A DNA stretch of 64,000 nucleotides from Burkholderia gladioli (GCF_000959725.1 NZ_CP009322.1:2294001-2358000), one strand, 5' to 3'; shown: positions 17,285 through 26,936, numbered from the stretch's first letter. Translations and numbers: made by a program. Notes: generated by a model from the sequence alone, not told the origin.

Positions 17285-17403
17285 ACCGCTTCGCCGCCTG
17301 AGCTCCTGCGCTCCGACCCCGCTTACAAGTCGTCACAACCCCGGCCGAACGAATTCGGGCCAGCCATGCCTCACCGTCATCGTTGTTGACACGAGGCCCC
17401 CTG

Positions 17404-18555
17404 ATGCCAGAACAATTCGACGCCCCGTCGTCATGGCACCCCGCTCCTCACCGCGGGCGTGCGATCGCCTGCCTGGCCTGCGCGGCATTCGCCGTGCTCG
17501 GCACCCTGCCCGTGCCGGTGCTGGCCGCCGACGCTCCGGCGCAAGCGCCCGCTTCCGCAGCGCAGGCTCCGGCCGGCAAGGCGGCAGAGCCTGCCGCGGC
17601 CAAACCGTCGTCACACGCCGACGCGGCTCCGGCTTCCACGGCGTCCGCCGCTTCGGCAACCTCCGGCGCCAGCGCTTCGGCCGCCTCGTCGGCCTCTGCC
17701 GCCGAAGCGCCCGAGGTCCCCGCCGAACTCCCCCCGCCCGTGTTCCATCGCGCGCCGAAGAACGCCGACGAAGCCCTGGCGATCACCCGGCGCGCACTGG
17801 CGATGCGCGATACCTACGCGCGCGAGGTCACGCGGCGCCTGACGGTGCCGGCCGCGGCCCAGCGCGAATACGCGACGCGGCTGCAGCAGGCGCTGGCCGC
17901 CAAGGGCCACGGCGAGCTGGCCGGCGAATACGTGGTGCTGGTCGATCGCGCGCGCAACGTCCAGGCGCTGTTCGTCTACTTCCGAACTACACCCGGCAAC
18001 GAGTGGCAGTTGATCGGCGCCTCGCCCGTCGGCACCGGGCTGCCGGGCCAGTACGACCACTTCGTCACGCCCACCGGCGTGTTCGAGCACTCGCCCGTCA
18101 ACATGGATTTCCGCGCCGAGGGAACCGAGAACGAGAACAAGATCCGCGGCTATGGCGCGGCCGGCCGGCGCATCTTCGATTTCGGCTGGGTGGACGGACA
18201 GCGCGGCTGGGGCAAGGGCGGCACCTCGCCGATGCGCTTCCAGATGCATTCCACCGATCCCGACAAGCTCGAGCCGCTGCTCGGCATCCGCCACTCGAAG
18301 GGCTGCGTGCGGATTCCCGGCTCGCTCAATGCCTTCCTCGACCATCGCGGCATCCTCGATGCCGACTACGAGACGCGAGCGAGCGAGGGCGAGGCGCCGT
18401 GGATCCTGCGCGACCAGCCGCGCGAGCCGACACCGGACGCGGGCCGCTACCTGGTGGTGATCGACACGGCGAAGGCGGCACGCCCGGCCTGGTCGCCGCT
18501 GCCGGGGCGCGCCGCCTGGTCGAAGCTGCCCAAGGGCGGAGATACGGCCGACTGA
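17404..18555 (+). CDS. Exported L,D-transpeptidase (YkuD domain)
   Basis: 383 residues. N-terminal hydrophobic export signal (ACLACAAFAVLGTLPVPVLA, ending about residue 42), then a 70-residue Ala/Ser/Pro linker, a helical spacer and the catalytic domain. The YkuD signature is present as M-H-S-T-D near residue 280 and H-S-K-G-C-V-R-I near 297, with the catalytic Cys and His. Such enzymes form 3-3 peptidoglycan cross-links or attach proteins to the wall in the periplasm. The domain also has a long insert with G-T-G-L-P-G-Q-Y-D-H and G-W-G-K-G-G-T. The stop lies inside a short tandem repeat. Confidence 0.85.
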   Translation: MPEQFDAPSSWHPAPHRGRAIACLACAAFAVLGTLPVPVLAADAPAQAPASAAQAPAGKAAEPAAAKPSSHADAAPASTASAASATSGASASAASSASAAEAPEVPAELPPPVFHRAPKNADEALAITRRALAMRDTYAREVTRRLTVPAAAQREYATRLQQALAAKGHGELAGEYVVLVDRARNVQALFVYFRTTPGNEWQLIGASPVGTGLPGQYDHFVTPTGVFEHSPVNMDFRAEGTENENKIRGYGAAGRRIFDFGWVDGQRGWGKGGTSPMRFQMHSTDPDKLEPLLGIRHSKGCVRIPGSLNAFLDHRGILDADYETRASEGEAPWILRDQPREPTPDAGRYLVVIDTAKAARPAWSPLPGRAAWSKLPKGGDTAD

Positions 18556-18600
18556 AGGTCGACTGAAGGTCGACTGAAGGCAGACCAAAGGCCGACTGAA
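18546..18600 (+). repeat. 11-bp tandem repeat over the transpeptidase stop codon
   Basis: Five units of GGYCGACTGAA-type sequence (the fourth degenerate). Because 11 is not a multiple of 3, each unit offers TGA in a different frame, so the first TGA ends the gene and the next two catch the other frames. Confidence 0.85.
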
Positions 18601-18719
18601 GGCCGCTTGCCCCCTCTCACGACCGGCTGAAGCGCATTCGCCGACGAGGGCGGGTCCAGCGCTGCCGAGGCTGCTTCGGCAGCCGCCGAAGCGCTGGCAA
18701 CCCGGCGCCGCGCCCGTGC

Positions 18720-19385
18720 TCAGGCGAGAACGACGCGCTCCCAGTCGCGCACATAAGCGGGCGTGCCATCGGGCGCCGCCTCGACGATCGGCGCCCCGCG
18801 CGCCACGCCCAGCGGCAGCACGCCGGCCCAGACCGGCAAGCCGAGATCGTCCTCGTCGTCCTTCGGGCCGCCCTGGCGAACCTTGGTCGCCACCTCGTCG
18901 AAGCCGATCCGCAGCACCGTGGTCGCCGCCAGCTCCTTGGCATTGGCGGGGCGCGCCTCGCGGCTGCGCCCCGGCGCGAGCTGTTCCAGGAATACGTCGA
19001 GCACGGCACCCTTGCCCGCTTCGGGCACGACCTCGAAGCAGCCGTAGATCATCGCCGAGCGATAGTTCATCGAATGATTGAAGGCCGAGCGCGCCAGCAC
19101 CAGGCCGTCGAGATGCGTGATGCTCACGCAGACCTGCGCGCCCGCGGCGGCCAGCTTCAGCATCCGGCTGCCGTTCGAACCATGGATGTAGAGATGATCG
19201 CCGTCGCGCCAGCAGGCGGTGGGAATGCAATGCACGCCCTGCTCGTCGGCGAACGCGACATGGCAGACATGGGCCGCGTCGACGATCGCCTCCAGCGTGG
19301 CGCGATCGTAATGGGCGCGCTGCGCGACACGGCGCACGCGGGTGCGCTCCGAGCTGGGGAGATCCCTGGCGGGGGCTTCGTTCAT
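18720..19385 (-). CDS. Pyridoxamine 5'-phosphate oxidase family flavoprotein
   Basis: 221 residues. FMN-binding split barrel of the PNPOx-like/NimA type: V-A-F-A-D-E-Q-G-V-H-C-I-P-T in the first strands, Y-I-H-G-S-N-G-S-R-M at the phosphate-binding turn, and H-S-M-N-Y-R-S-A-M-I-Y-G in the core. Members bind FMN or haem and reduce small molecules; the true substrate is not evident. Start ATG follows a GGAG site. It is divergent (97-base gap) from a MocR regulator of PdxR type, suggesting vitamin B6-related control (inference). Confidence 0.85.
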   Translation of the reverse strand: MNEAPARDLPSSERTRVRRVAQRAHYDRATLEAIVDAAHVCHVAFADEQGVHCIPTACWRDGDHLYIHGSNGSRMLKLAAAGAQVCVSITHLDGLVLARSAFNHSMNYRSAMIYGCFEVVPEAGKGAVLDVFLEQLAPGRSREARPANAKELAATTVLRIGFDEVATKVRQGGPKDDEDDLGLPVWAGVLPLGVARGAPIVEAAPDGTPAYVRDWERVVLA

Positions 19386-19482
19386 GGCCTGGCTCCGGAA
19401 TGACGGGATGGAAAGCATCGGACGATACGCAAACCATGGCACCATGCCTAGATCCAGCCGATCATCGATTCTTGGAGCCACG

Positions 19483-20970
19483 ATGGATTTCCGCGTCCTG
19501 TTCGCCGCCTTCCTCGAGCCCGCCGGCGCCGCCGACGAAGCGCGCCAGCCACGCCAGCATCGCCTCTACGCCTGCCTGCGCGAGGCGATCCTGCAAGGTC
19601 GGCTCGATGCCGACACGGCCCTGCCCTCCTCGCGCACGCTGGCCGAGCTGCTCGGCATCGCCCGCAACACCGTGCTGCACGCCTACGAGCGGCTGACGGC
19701 CGAAGGTTACGTGATCGCCGACCGGCAAGGCACGCGCGTGGCGCGCACCGGCCTGCCGCCCGCGCGTGCCGAGCGCGTGCCGCCGCTGGCGCCGCCGCCC
19801 CTGTCGCGGCGCGCCGCGAGCCTGAGCCGCAACGTCGATCGCCCCGGCGAGCTGGGCGCCTTCGTGCTCGGCGTGCCGGCCCTCGACGCCTTCCCGCTGA
19901 CGGCCTGGCGGCGCTCGGTGGAACGCGCCTGGCGCCGCATCGGCCCGGCCCAGCTCGACTACCAGCCCGCCGCCGGCAACCTGCGGCTGCGCCAGGCGAT
20001 CGCCAGCTACCTGCGCGTCTCGCGCGGCGTGGCCTGCGAGGCCGAGCAGGTGCTGATCACCGACGGCACGCAATACGGCCTCGATCTCTGCGCGCGGGCG
20101 CTCGCCGATGCCGGCGACATCGCCTGGATCGAGAACCCCGGCTACGGCGGGGCGCGCGTCGCGCTGCAGGCCGCCGGGCTGCGCCTGGTGCCGGTGCCGG
20201 TCGACGCGCATGGCCTGGCGCCCACGGCCGAGTTGTGGCGCAACGCGCCGCCGCGGCTGGTCTACATCACGCCCTCGCACCAATACCCGCTCGGCGCGGT
20301 GATGTCCCAGGAGCGGCGCGTCGCGCTGGTGCAGGCCGCGCGGGACGCCGGTGCGTGGATCGTCGAGGACGACTACGACAGCGAGTTCCGCCACCACGGC
20401 ACGCCGCTGGCGGCCCTGCAGAACGTGGTGCGCGACGCGCCGGTGATCTATCTCGGCACCTTCAGCAAGGTGATGTTCCCGGCCTTGCGGGTGGGCTTCG
20501 TGGTGGTGCCGGGCGCCATCGCGCCCGAGCTCGAGCAGGTCTCCTCGGCGCTGTCGCCGCGCGGGCGGCTGGCCGACCACCTCGCGCTGGCGGAATTCAT
20601 CGAGGCGGGTCATTTCAGCCGGCACCTGCGCCGCATGCGCCGCGTCTATGCCGAGCGCCGCGACGTGCTGCACGAGGCGCTGACGCGCCGGCTCGGCGGC
20701 CTGCTGACGGTCTCGGCCGGCGACGGCGGCATGCATCTGTCGGCACGGCTCGACGCGCCGGTCGCCGACGTCGAGGTCGAGCGCGCCGCGCGCGCGCACG
20801 GCCTGATGCTGCGTGCGCTCTCGCCGTTCTGCCTGCCCGGCTCGGACAGCTCCGCCTACAACGGCCTGGTGCTCGGCTACGGCAATGTGCCGGCCGAGTC
20901 CATGGAGGCGGCCGTGACGCGGCTCGAACGCGCGATCGTCGAAGTACGGGGCGAGACTCGCCTCACCTGA
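19483..20970 (+). CDS. MocR-type regulator, PdxR-like
   Basis: 495 residues. GntR winged HTH at residues about 25-95 (L-P-S-S-R-T-L-A-E-L-L-G-I-A-R-N-T-V-L-H-A-Y-E), then linker and aminotransferase domain with Y-Q-P-A-A-G-N-L-R-L-R, T-P-S-H-Q-Y-P-L-G, E-D-D-Y-D-S-E-F-R and the PLP Lys region Y-L-G-T-F-S-K. These match the PdxR group that senses PLP and controls its synthesis. ATG has GGAG 6-9 bases upstream. Divergent partner: the PNPOx-like gene. Confidence 0.88.
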   Translation: MDFRVLFAAFLEPAGAADEARQPRQHRLYACLREAILQGRLDADTALPSSRTLAELLGIARNTVLHAYERLTAEGYVIADRQGTRVARTGLPPARAERVPPLAPPPLSRRAASLSRNVDRPGELGAFVLGVPALDAFPLTAWRRSVERAWRRIGPAQLDYQPAAGNLRLRQAIASYLRVSRGVACEAEQVLITDGTQYGLDLCARALADAGDIAWIENPGYGGARVALQAAGLRLVPVPVDAHGLAPTAELWRNAPPRLVYITPSHQYPLGAVMSQERRVALVQAARDAGAWIVEDDYDSEFRHHGTPLAALQNVVRDAPVIYLGTFSKVMFPALRVGFVVVPGAIAPELEQVSSALSPRGRLADHLALAEFIEAGHFSRHLRRMRRVYAERRDVLHEALTRRLGGLLTVSAGDGGMHLSARLDAPVADVEVERAARAHGLMLRALSPFCLPGSDSSAYNGLVLGYGNVPAESMEAAVTRLERAIVEVRGETRLT

Positions 20971-20993
20971 ATCACGCGCACGGAATGGCCCGC

Positions 20994-21836
20994 TCAGGCC
21001 GGCGCGTCGAAATCGGTCGAATGCGCCAGTTCGCGATCGGCCTCGACGGCGGCGAGCCGCTCGCCCAAGGCATTGCGGATCATCGTGTAGGCATCGCGGC
21101 CGAGCGCGATGCGTTTGGGCGCCGGCGTGCGATCCACGCTGTCGATCATGATCGACACCATCTTCGCCGGATCGCCGCTGGCGACGAAACCGGGATCCGA
21201 CAAGCGTGCGTGCAGGGCCCCCAACGGCGTGTCGCGATAGGCTTCCAGCTCGGCGCCGAAATGCCGGCCCGCCGCGCGGCGGAACGCCGTGCGCGCGCCG
21301 CCCGGCTCGACGATCGTCACGCCGATCCCGAACGGCGCCACCTCGGCGGACAGCGCATCGAAGAAACCCTCCATGCCCCACTTGCTGGCGTGATAGAGCG
21401 AGGCGCCCGGGTGGGTGGCCTGCCCGCCATAACTGGAGATCGCCAGGATCCGGCCGCCGCCCTGGGCGCGCAGCCCCGGCAAGGCCGCGCGCGTGACCTG
21501 GATCGGGGCGATCAGGTTGGTGTCGATCTGATGGCGGATCTGCGCGTCGGACAGGCCCTCGGCCGCGCCGAACAGGCCGTAGCCGGCATTGTTGACGATC
21601 ACGTCGATCCGGCCGAAGACCTCGAAGGCCTGCGCGACCACGCGCTGGATGCCCGGCAGGTCGGTCATGTCGAGCGTGGCGCTCCAGAGCGCGTCGCCAT
21701 GGCGCTCGCGCAGGTCCGCGACGGCCTGCGTGTCGCGCACCGTGCCGGCCACGCGATCGCCGCGCGCCAGCAACTGCTGCGTCATCTCGCGGCCGAAGCC
21801 GCTGCCGATGCCGGTAATGAACCAGGTTCGGGACAT
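20994..21836 (-). CDS. Short-chain dehydrogenase/reductase (classical SDR)
   Basis: 280 residues. NAD(P) site T-G-I-G-S-G-F-G-R, N-N-A-G-Y-G, and catalytic S-S-Y-G-G...Y-H-A-S-K. The TGxGSGxG form and the extended C terminus place it in the oxidoreductase group near 17-beta-HSD-like proteins. AAGGAG precedes the ATG. Divergent from a LysR regulator with 100 bases between, so probably under its control. Substrate unknown. Confidence 0.88.
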   Translation of the reverse strand: MSRTWFITGIGSGFGREMTQQLLARGDRVAGTVRDTQAVADLRERHGDALWSATLDMTDLPGIQRVVAQAFEVFGRIDVIVNNAGYGLFGAAEGLSDAQIRHQIDTNLIAPIQVTRAALPGLRAQGGGRILAISSYGGQATHPGASLYHASKWGMEGFFDALSAEVAPFGIGVTIVEPGGARTAFRRAAGRHFGAELEAYRDTPLGALHARLSDPGFVASGDPAKMVSIMIDSVDRTPAPKRIALGRDAYTMIRNALGERLAAVEADRELAHSTDFDAPA

Positions 21837-21936
21837 CTCGTTCTCCTTGTGGCGGTGATGGAACGGCACGCAATTTAGCAGCGATAATGCGAGCCGATAA
21901 CCGCCCTGAACCGGCATACCCTGATGGCGAAAACCC

Positions 21937-22842
21937 ATGAATGAGCGCGTCACGCTAGTCGAGCTGCGAGCGCTGGCCGCGGTGAGCTCGCAGCGCAGTT
22001 TCCGCAAGGCGGCCGAGGCGCTGGAGCTGGCGCCCTCGACGCTGAGCCACATGATGCGCGAGCTGGAGGAACGCCTCGGCACGCGCCTGTTGAACCGCAC
22101 CACGCGCAGCGTCTCGCCGACCCAGGCCGGCGAACGGCTGGTGGCGCAGCTCGCGCCGATCCTGGCCGGCCTCGACGAGGCGCTGGCCGAGCTCAGCGCC
22201 TCGCGCGAGGCGCCCGGCGGCCGGCTGCGGCTGACTGCTTCGGAGACCGTATCGATGCTGCTGGTCCGGCACGTGATGCCGGTATTCATCGAGCGCTATC
22301 CCGAGGTGGAAGTCGACCTGGTGGCCGAGCCGGCCTTCGTCGACATCGTCGCCGAAGGCTACGACGCCGGCTTCCGGCTCGGCGACGACGTGCCCCGGGA
22401 CATGGTCGCGATCCGCTTCGGCAGCCCGTCGCGGATGCTGCCGGTCGCCTCGCCCGCCTACCTGAAGGGCCGCCGCGCGCCGCGCACGCCGGACGAACTG
22501 CGCGAGCATCGCTGCATTCGCGCGCGCACGCCGGCGGGCCGCCCTTACCGCTGGGAATTCGAGCGCCACGGCGAGGCGATCTCGCTCGACGTGCAGGGCG
22601 CGCTGACGCTGAACCGCACCGAGCTGATGATCGAGGCCGCGCTGAAGGGGCTGGGCATCGCGATGGTGCCGGAAAAGCTGGCGCTGCCCCATCTGCGCAA
22701 CAAGTCGCTGCGCGCGCTGCTGGCCGACTGGTGCCCGGTCTATCCGGGCCTGTTCCTCTACTATCCCGGCCACCGCCAGGTGCCGGCCGCGCTGCGGGCC
22801 TTCATCGAGGTGCTGAAGGAGCTCGACGCGACGCGCGCCTGA
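21937..22842 (+). CDS. LysR family transcriptional regulator
   Basis: 301 residues. HTH S-F-R-K-A-A-E-A-L-E-L-A-P-S-T-L-S-H-M-M; effector domain from about residue 92, with A-E-G-Y-D-A-G-F-R-L-G-D-D typical of the group beside oxidoreductase genes. Divergent to the SDR gene, which is the natural target. Start ATG is the first in frame after the shared promoter region. Confidence 0.88.
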   Translation: MNERVTLVELRALAAVSSQRSFRKAAEALELAPSTLSHMMRELEERLGTRLLNRTTRSVSPTQAGERLVAQLAPILAGLDEALAELSASREAPGGRLRLTASETVSMLLVRHVMPVFIERYPEVEVDLVAEPAFVDIVAEGYDAGFRLGDDVPRDMVAIRFGSPSRMLPVASPAYLKGRRAPRTPDELREHRCIRARTPAGRPYRWEFERHGEAISLDVQGALTLNRTELMIEAALKGLGIAMVPEKLALPHLRNKSLRALLADWCPVYPGLFLYYPGHRQVPAALRAFIEVLKELDATRA

Positions 22843-23106
22843 GCGCCGGGCTGAGCGCATATCGCGCGCCGGCGCCCTGCGATCGGCCGCGCGGCGCCTT
22901 TCCGGATGCTTCGTTTTCCTTGCGATTCGATGTCGATCGGGATGCGCGAGCCCGCCGCACGGGCCTGCACCGATGACATACGCCGAACGTATCGCGGCGT
23001 CGCCGAAAATGTATTGGTCGCGCCCCCGGCCGCTGGCGTACGCTAGGCGCGCGGCGCAATCGCGCCGCCCCGCTTTCGTCCCAGTTATCTCGGTGGTACT
23101 CAGCAC

Positions 23107-23970
23107 ATGATTCGTCGGTCCCGCTTGTCCATCCTCGCCGTCGCGCTGCTCGCGCTCGGCTTCTCCCATGGCGCGAGCGCGCGCCGCCCGTCGGCGGACG
23201 AAGTGCCGCCCCCGCCGCCCGCCAGCGTCGCCGCCGGCACCGATCTCGCCACGCGAAGCGCCGTGCAGGACCTGCCGCTACCCGGCGGCGAGCACCAGCG
23301 CGTGCTGTTCTACGGCCCGGCAGGCCCGATGCGCGGCGTGATCCTGATGTTCCCCGGTGGCGCCGGCGACGTCGACATCGAACGCGACGGCGCGATCCGC
23401 CACGACAACAACTTCGTGGTGCGCACGCGCGAACTGTGGGCCCGGCTCGGCTACGGCGTGGTGATCGTCGATGCGATCGGCCACAAGTCGATGCGCGGCG
23501 AGCGCAGCACCGAGGCCTATCGGCAGGTGCTGCGCGAGATCCTCGACTACGCGCACACGCTCACCGATCGCCCGCTCTGGGCGATGGGCACCAGCCAGGG
23601 CTCGATCGCCGCGATGGCGGTCGGCTCGAGCGCGCGCGACGGCGAACTGGCCGGCATCGTGCTGACTGAATCGGTGTCGGTGGTCGGGCATTCGGGCGAG
23701 ACGGTGTTCGACGCGCGGCCCGAACGCGTGCGCGCGCCGGCCCTGGTGGTGGCCAACCGCGACGACACCTGCACCGTCGCGCCGCCCTCGCGCGCGCCCG
23801 AAATCGCCGCCGCCATGAAAAACAGCGCGGCCACCGTCCTGCATGTCGAGGGCGGCGTCGCGCAGTCATCGAATCCGTGCAGCTCCTTGTCGCCGCACGG
23901 CTATTTCGGCATCGAGAAACAGGTGGTCGGCGATATCGCGCGCTGGATGCGCAGCGTCGCGCCGCAATGA
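23107..23970 (+). CDS. Exported alpha/beta hydrolase
   Basis: 287 residues. Sec signal peptide (residues 1-26, with A-S-A before the Arg-rich mature start) and a Pro-rich linker. Nucleophile elbow G-T-S-Q-G-S near residue 162, acid candidate in N-R-D-D-T-C-T and final His in S-P-H-G-Y-F-G-I-E. The two Cys around the acid and near the end (D-T-C-T and N-P-C-S) could form a disulfide in the periplasm. Resembles peptidase/dienelactone-hydrolase-like esterases; substrate unknown. Confidence 0.8.
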   Translation: MIRRSRLSILAVALLALGFSHGASARRPSADEVPPPPPASVAAGTDLATRSAVQDLPLPGGEHQRVLFYGPAGPMRGVILMFPGGAGDVDIERDGAIRHDNNFVVRTRELWARLGYGVVIVDAIGHKSMRGERSTEAYRQVLREILDYAHTLTDRPLWAMGTSQGSIAAMAVGSSARDGELAGIVLTESVSVVGHSGETVFDARPERVRAPALVVANRDDTCTVAPPSRAPEIAAAMKNSAATVLHVEGGVAQSSNPCSSLSPHGYFGIEKQVVGDIARWMRSVAPQ

Positions 23971-24022
23971 CGAACGGCGGCAGGCGCGAGCGCCGCTTCG
24001 CGCTCGCGCCTGCCGCCCCGCC

Positions 24023-24808
24023 TTACTTCGCCTCGCCCGTCGCTTCCAGGATCAGGTTCGCCACCGCGGCCGGGTGCGAGATCAGCGACACGTGGCTCGA
24101 CTGGATCTCGATGGTGTGCGCATGCATGCGCTTGGCCATGAAGCGTTCCAGGTCGGGGTTGATGGTGCGATCCTCGGTCGACACCGCGTACCAGGTCGGC
24201 TTGTCGTGCCAGGCGGCCACGGTGGTCTTCGCCATCGTGATCGGCTTGCCCATCGGCTGCTGCACGGCGTAGTAGACGCGCGCTTCCTCGGGCGGCAGGT
24301 CGCCGGCGAAGTCGTGCACGAAGGCCTGTTCCGAGAGCTTGCCGAAACCGTCGGCCGACCATTGCAGGCCCGCCGAGGCCGGCGCGGCCGGGAATTTCTT
24401 CGTCAAGGCCGGATAGTCCTCGCCGGCATCGGGCGCGCGCGCCGCGATATAGACCAGCCCCGCCACCTTCGGATCGTCGCCGGCCTGGCTGATCACCATG
24501 CCGCCGTAGGAATGCGCGACCAGCAGGGTCGGGCCGTCCTGGGCAGCCAGCGCACGCTTGACCGCGTCGACGTCGGCATCGAACGAGGTGGTCGGGTTCT
24601 GCACCGCCGTCACGTGCAGGCCCTTGGCCTGCAGCAGCGGAATCACCTTTGCCCAGCTCGAACCGTCGGCATACAGGCCATGCACCAGCACCACGTTCTT
24701 GATCGGCGCGGCCGGCGCGGCGGCGGCGTTGTCCTGCGCGAAGGCCGAGCTCACGCCCGAGATGGCGGTACAGGCCAGGGCGGCGGCGACAAGCGATTTC
24801 AACTTCAT
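24023..24808 (-). CDS. Exported alpha/beta hydrolase, EstC/methylesterase-like
   Basis: 261 residues with a signal peptide ending V-S-S-A-F-A-Q. Oxyanion motif V-L-V-H-G-L-Y-A-D-G-S-S-W, nucleophile V-A-H-S-Y-G-G, acid in V-S-T-E-D-R-T and His in S-S-H-V-S-L-I-S-H-P. These match the salicylate-esterase/hydroxynitrile-lyase-like hydrolases common next to SDR genes. GGAGAAG lies before the ATG. Convergent with the preceding hydrolase gene; no shared domain arrangement that would suggest duplication. Confidence 0.85.
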   Translation of the reverse strand: MKLKSLVAAALACTAISGVSSAFAQDNAAAAPAAPIKNVVLVHGLYADGSSWAKVIPLLQAKGLHVTAVQNPTTSFDADVDAVKRALAAQDGPTLLVAHSYGGMVISQAGDDPKVAGLVYIAARAPDAGEDYPALTKKFPAAPASAGLQWSADGFGKLSEQAFVHDFAGDLPPEEARVYYAVQQPMGKPITMAKTTVAAWHDKPTWYAVSTEDRTINPDLERFMAKRMHAHTIEIQSSHVSLISHPAAVANLILEATGEAK

Positions 24809-25103
24809 CTGACTTCTCCAGAGGCATTGCATTGACGGGAGTCCCCACTTCGTTCACCTTTCATGCGGTGAGGCGAAGGCCGGACCATACCCAGGCTGTC
24901 GTCGACGATTCGCGGCTGAGCGCTTGGGTTACATGAGGGCGAACACAGGGCCCGCGCGTTTATTCCCGGCCGATGCAAAATTTTTTTCGACCGTCGGGAA
25001 ATCGTGAAGGCGCCTCGCACCGAGCACAGCTACAAAAAGCTTTCAGCCTCGCCGGGCAACCGGACAACCGGCCCCGCCTTCCTTTCCATGCCAGGGAGCA
25101 GCG

Positions 25104-25883
25104 ATGCAGACAGGGACAGTCAGGATCCTCTACGTGCAATGGCCCGACGGCCTGCAGCCGAGCGGCGCGGCCTGGGAGGCGATCCGCCGCGCCGTCGATG
25201 CCGAACAGGCCGACCTGCTGGTCACCAACGAGATGCCCTTCGGCCCGTGGCTGGCGATCACGCCCGACTACGATGCCGAGGCGGCCGCGCGCAGCGTGGC
25301 GCTGCACGAGGAGGCCCTGGCGGCACTGGGCCAACTGCAGGTGGGGGCGGTGCTGTCCTCGCGGCCGGTGGCACAGGCGCGGCGCCTGGCGAACGAGGCC
25401 TTCGTGATCGAGGGCGGCGCCTATCGCTACCTGCATCACAAGAAGTTCTTTCCCGAGGAGCCGGGCTGGCACGAGGCGAGCTGGTTCGAGCGCGGCCGCG
25501 AGGGCTTCGAATGCGCGACGGTCGGCAAGCTGAAGCTGGGCGTGCTGCTCTGCACCGAGCTGTTCTTCAACGAGCATGCGCGCGCCTACGGGCGCCTGGG
25601 CGCCGACCTGATCGTCACGCCGCGCGCCACCGGCCACGCCGTCCAGCACTGGTTCACGGCCGGCGCGATGGCGGCGATCGTGGCCGGCGCGGCCCTGGTC
25701 AGCTCGAACCGCCACGGACGCGCCACGCCGACGCTCGAATTCGGCGGCACCGGTTTTGCTATGTCACCGACGGGCGAATCGCTCGGCACCACCTCGCAGG
25801 CCGCCCCGTTGCGCGCGATCACGCTCGACCTCGCCGCCACGCGGGCCGCCAAGCTGGCCTATCCGTGCTACGTGAAGGAATGA
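25104..25883 (+). CDS. Carbon-nitrogen hydrolase (nitrilase superfamily)
   Basis: 259 residues. The Glu-Lys-Cys triad is visible: N-E-M-P-F near residue 43, H-H-K-K-F-F near 114 and L-L-C-T-E-L-F-F near 153. Cleaves C-N bonds of amides, nitriles or carbamoyl groups in the cytoplasm; T-P-R-A-T-G-H and S-S-N-R-H-G are family features near the active site. The ATG has AGGGAG. It is 160 bases upstream of, and in line with, an SDR gene; a common pathway is possible but unproven. Confidence 0.82.
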   Translation: MQTGTVRILYVQWPDGLQPSGAAWEAIRRAVDAEQADLLVTNEMPFGPWLAITPDYDAEAAARSVALHEEALAALGQLQVGAVLSSRPVAQARRLANEAFVIEGGAYRYLHHKKFFPEEPGWHEASWFERGREGFECATVGKLKLGVLLCTELFFNEHARAYGRLGADLIVTPRATGHAVQHWFTAGAMAAIVAGAALVSSNRHGRATPTLEFGGTGFAMSPTGESLGTTSQAAPLRAITLDLAATRAAKLAYPCYVKE

Positions 25884-26042
25884 GGCGAACGCACCGAACC
25901 GACCGCGGCCGGCGGATCGTGCAATCCGGCCCGGCCGCCGCCGCGTGCGAGGCGATTCGCCCGAGCTGATACATCCTGTGCCGTGCGCGCGCAGCCAGCG
26001 ACGCGCGGCACACCGTTTCCACGCCTCCAGGGACTCCGAATC

Positions 26043-26837
26043 ATGCAAATCAACCTGACCGGCAAGACCGCCCTCGTCACCGCCTCCACCAGCGGCATCG
26101 GCTATGCCATCGCGGAAGGCCTCGCGCGCGCCGGCGCGACCCTGATCATCAACGGACGCAGCGAGCGGTCGGTGGATGCCTCGCTGGCCACGCTGCGCTC
26201 CTCCGTGCCCGGTGTGAACGCCTCGGGCGTGGCCAGCGACCTGTCCGGCGCGGCCGGCGTCAAGGCCCTGATCGAGGCGGTCCCGGCCGTCGACATCCTG
26301 GTCAACAATGCCGGCATCTACGGCCCGAAGCCCTTCTTCGAGATCGACGACGGAGAATGGGAGCACTACTTCCAGATGAACGTGATGTCGGGCGTGAGGC
26401 TCTCGCGCCACTACCTGCCGGCCATGCTCGAACACGACTGGGGCCGGGTGGTGTTCATCTCGTCGGAATCGGCGCTCAACATCCCGGCCGACATGATCCA
26501 GTACGGCTTCACCAAGACCGCGCAGTTGTCGATCGCGCGCGGCCTCGCCAAGCTCGCCGCCGGCAGCGGCGTGACGGTCAACTCGGTGCTGCCGGGCCCG
26601 ACCATGTCGGACGGCGTGAAGGCGATGCTCAAGGAAACCGCCGACCAGGAAGGCAAGACGGTCGACGAGGTGGCGGTGGAGTTCGTGCGCACCCAGCGCG
26701 CCAGCTCGATCCTGCAGCGGCCGGCGACCACCGAGGAAGTCGCGAACATGGTGGTGTACGTGTGCTCGCAGCAGGCGTCGGCCACCACGGGCGCCGCGCT
26801 GCGCGTGGATGGCGGCGTGGTGGACACGCTGGCCTGA
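26043..26837 (+). CDS. Short-chain dehydrogenase/reductase
   Basis: 264 residues. T-A-S-T-S-G-I-G-Y in the cofactor site (Ser replaces the first Gly of T-G-x-x-x-G-x-G), N-N-A-G-I-Y, catalytic S-S-E-S-A and Y-G-F-T-K. The S-T-S-G-I-G variant and a Q-R-x-x-x-x-I-L-Q-R-P-A-T-T-E-E segment identify the 3-oxoacyl-ACP-reductase-like subgroup often annotated as oxidoreductase. The ATG has AGGGA upstream. Substrate unknown. Confidence 0.87.
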   Translation: MQINLTGKTALVTASTSGIGYAIAEGLARAGATLIINGRSERSVDASLATLRSSVPGVNASGVASDLSGAAGVKALIEAVPAVDILVNNAGIYGPKPFFEIDDGEWEHYFQMNVMSGVRLSRHYLPAMLEHDWGRVVFISSESALNIPADMIQYGFTKTAQLSIARGLAKLAAGSGVTVNSVLPGPTMSDGVKAMLKETADQEGKTVDEVAVEFVRTQRASSILQRPATTEEVANMVVYVCSQQASATTGAALRVDGGVVDTLA

Positions 26838-26936
26838 GCCGGGCCCGCGGCGGCAGGAAATCGACGAGAGCACCCGGTGATGACCGGGCGACGGAGGCGA
26901 GCGGGCCGCCGGTGCTGCGGGAAAAGCGGGAAGACC

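Noticed and set aside
19462..21873. 803-residue minus-strand frame
   Set aside because: Runs antisense through the MocR gene and out of frame through the SDR gene, both of which have clear family motifs.
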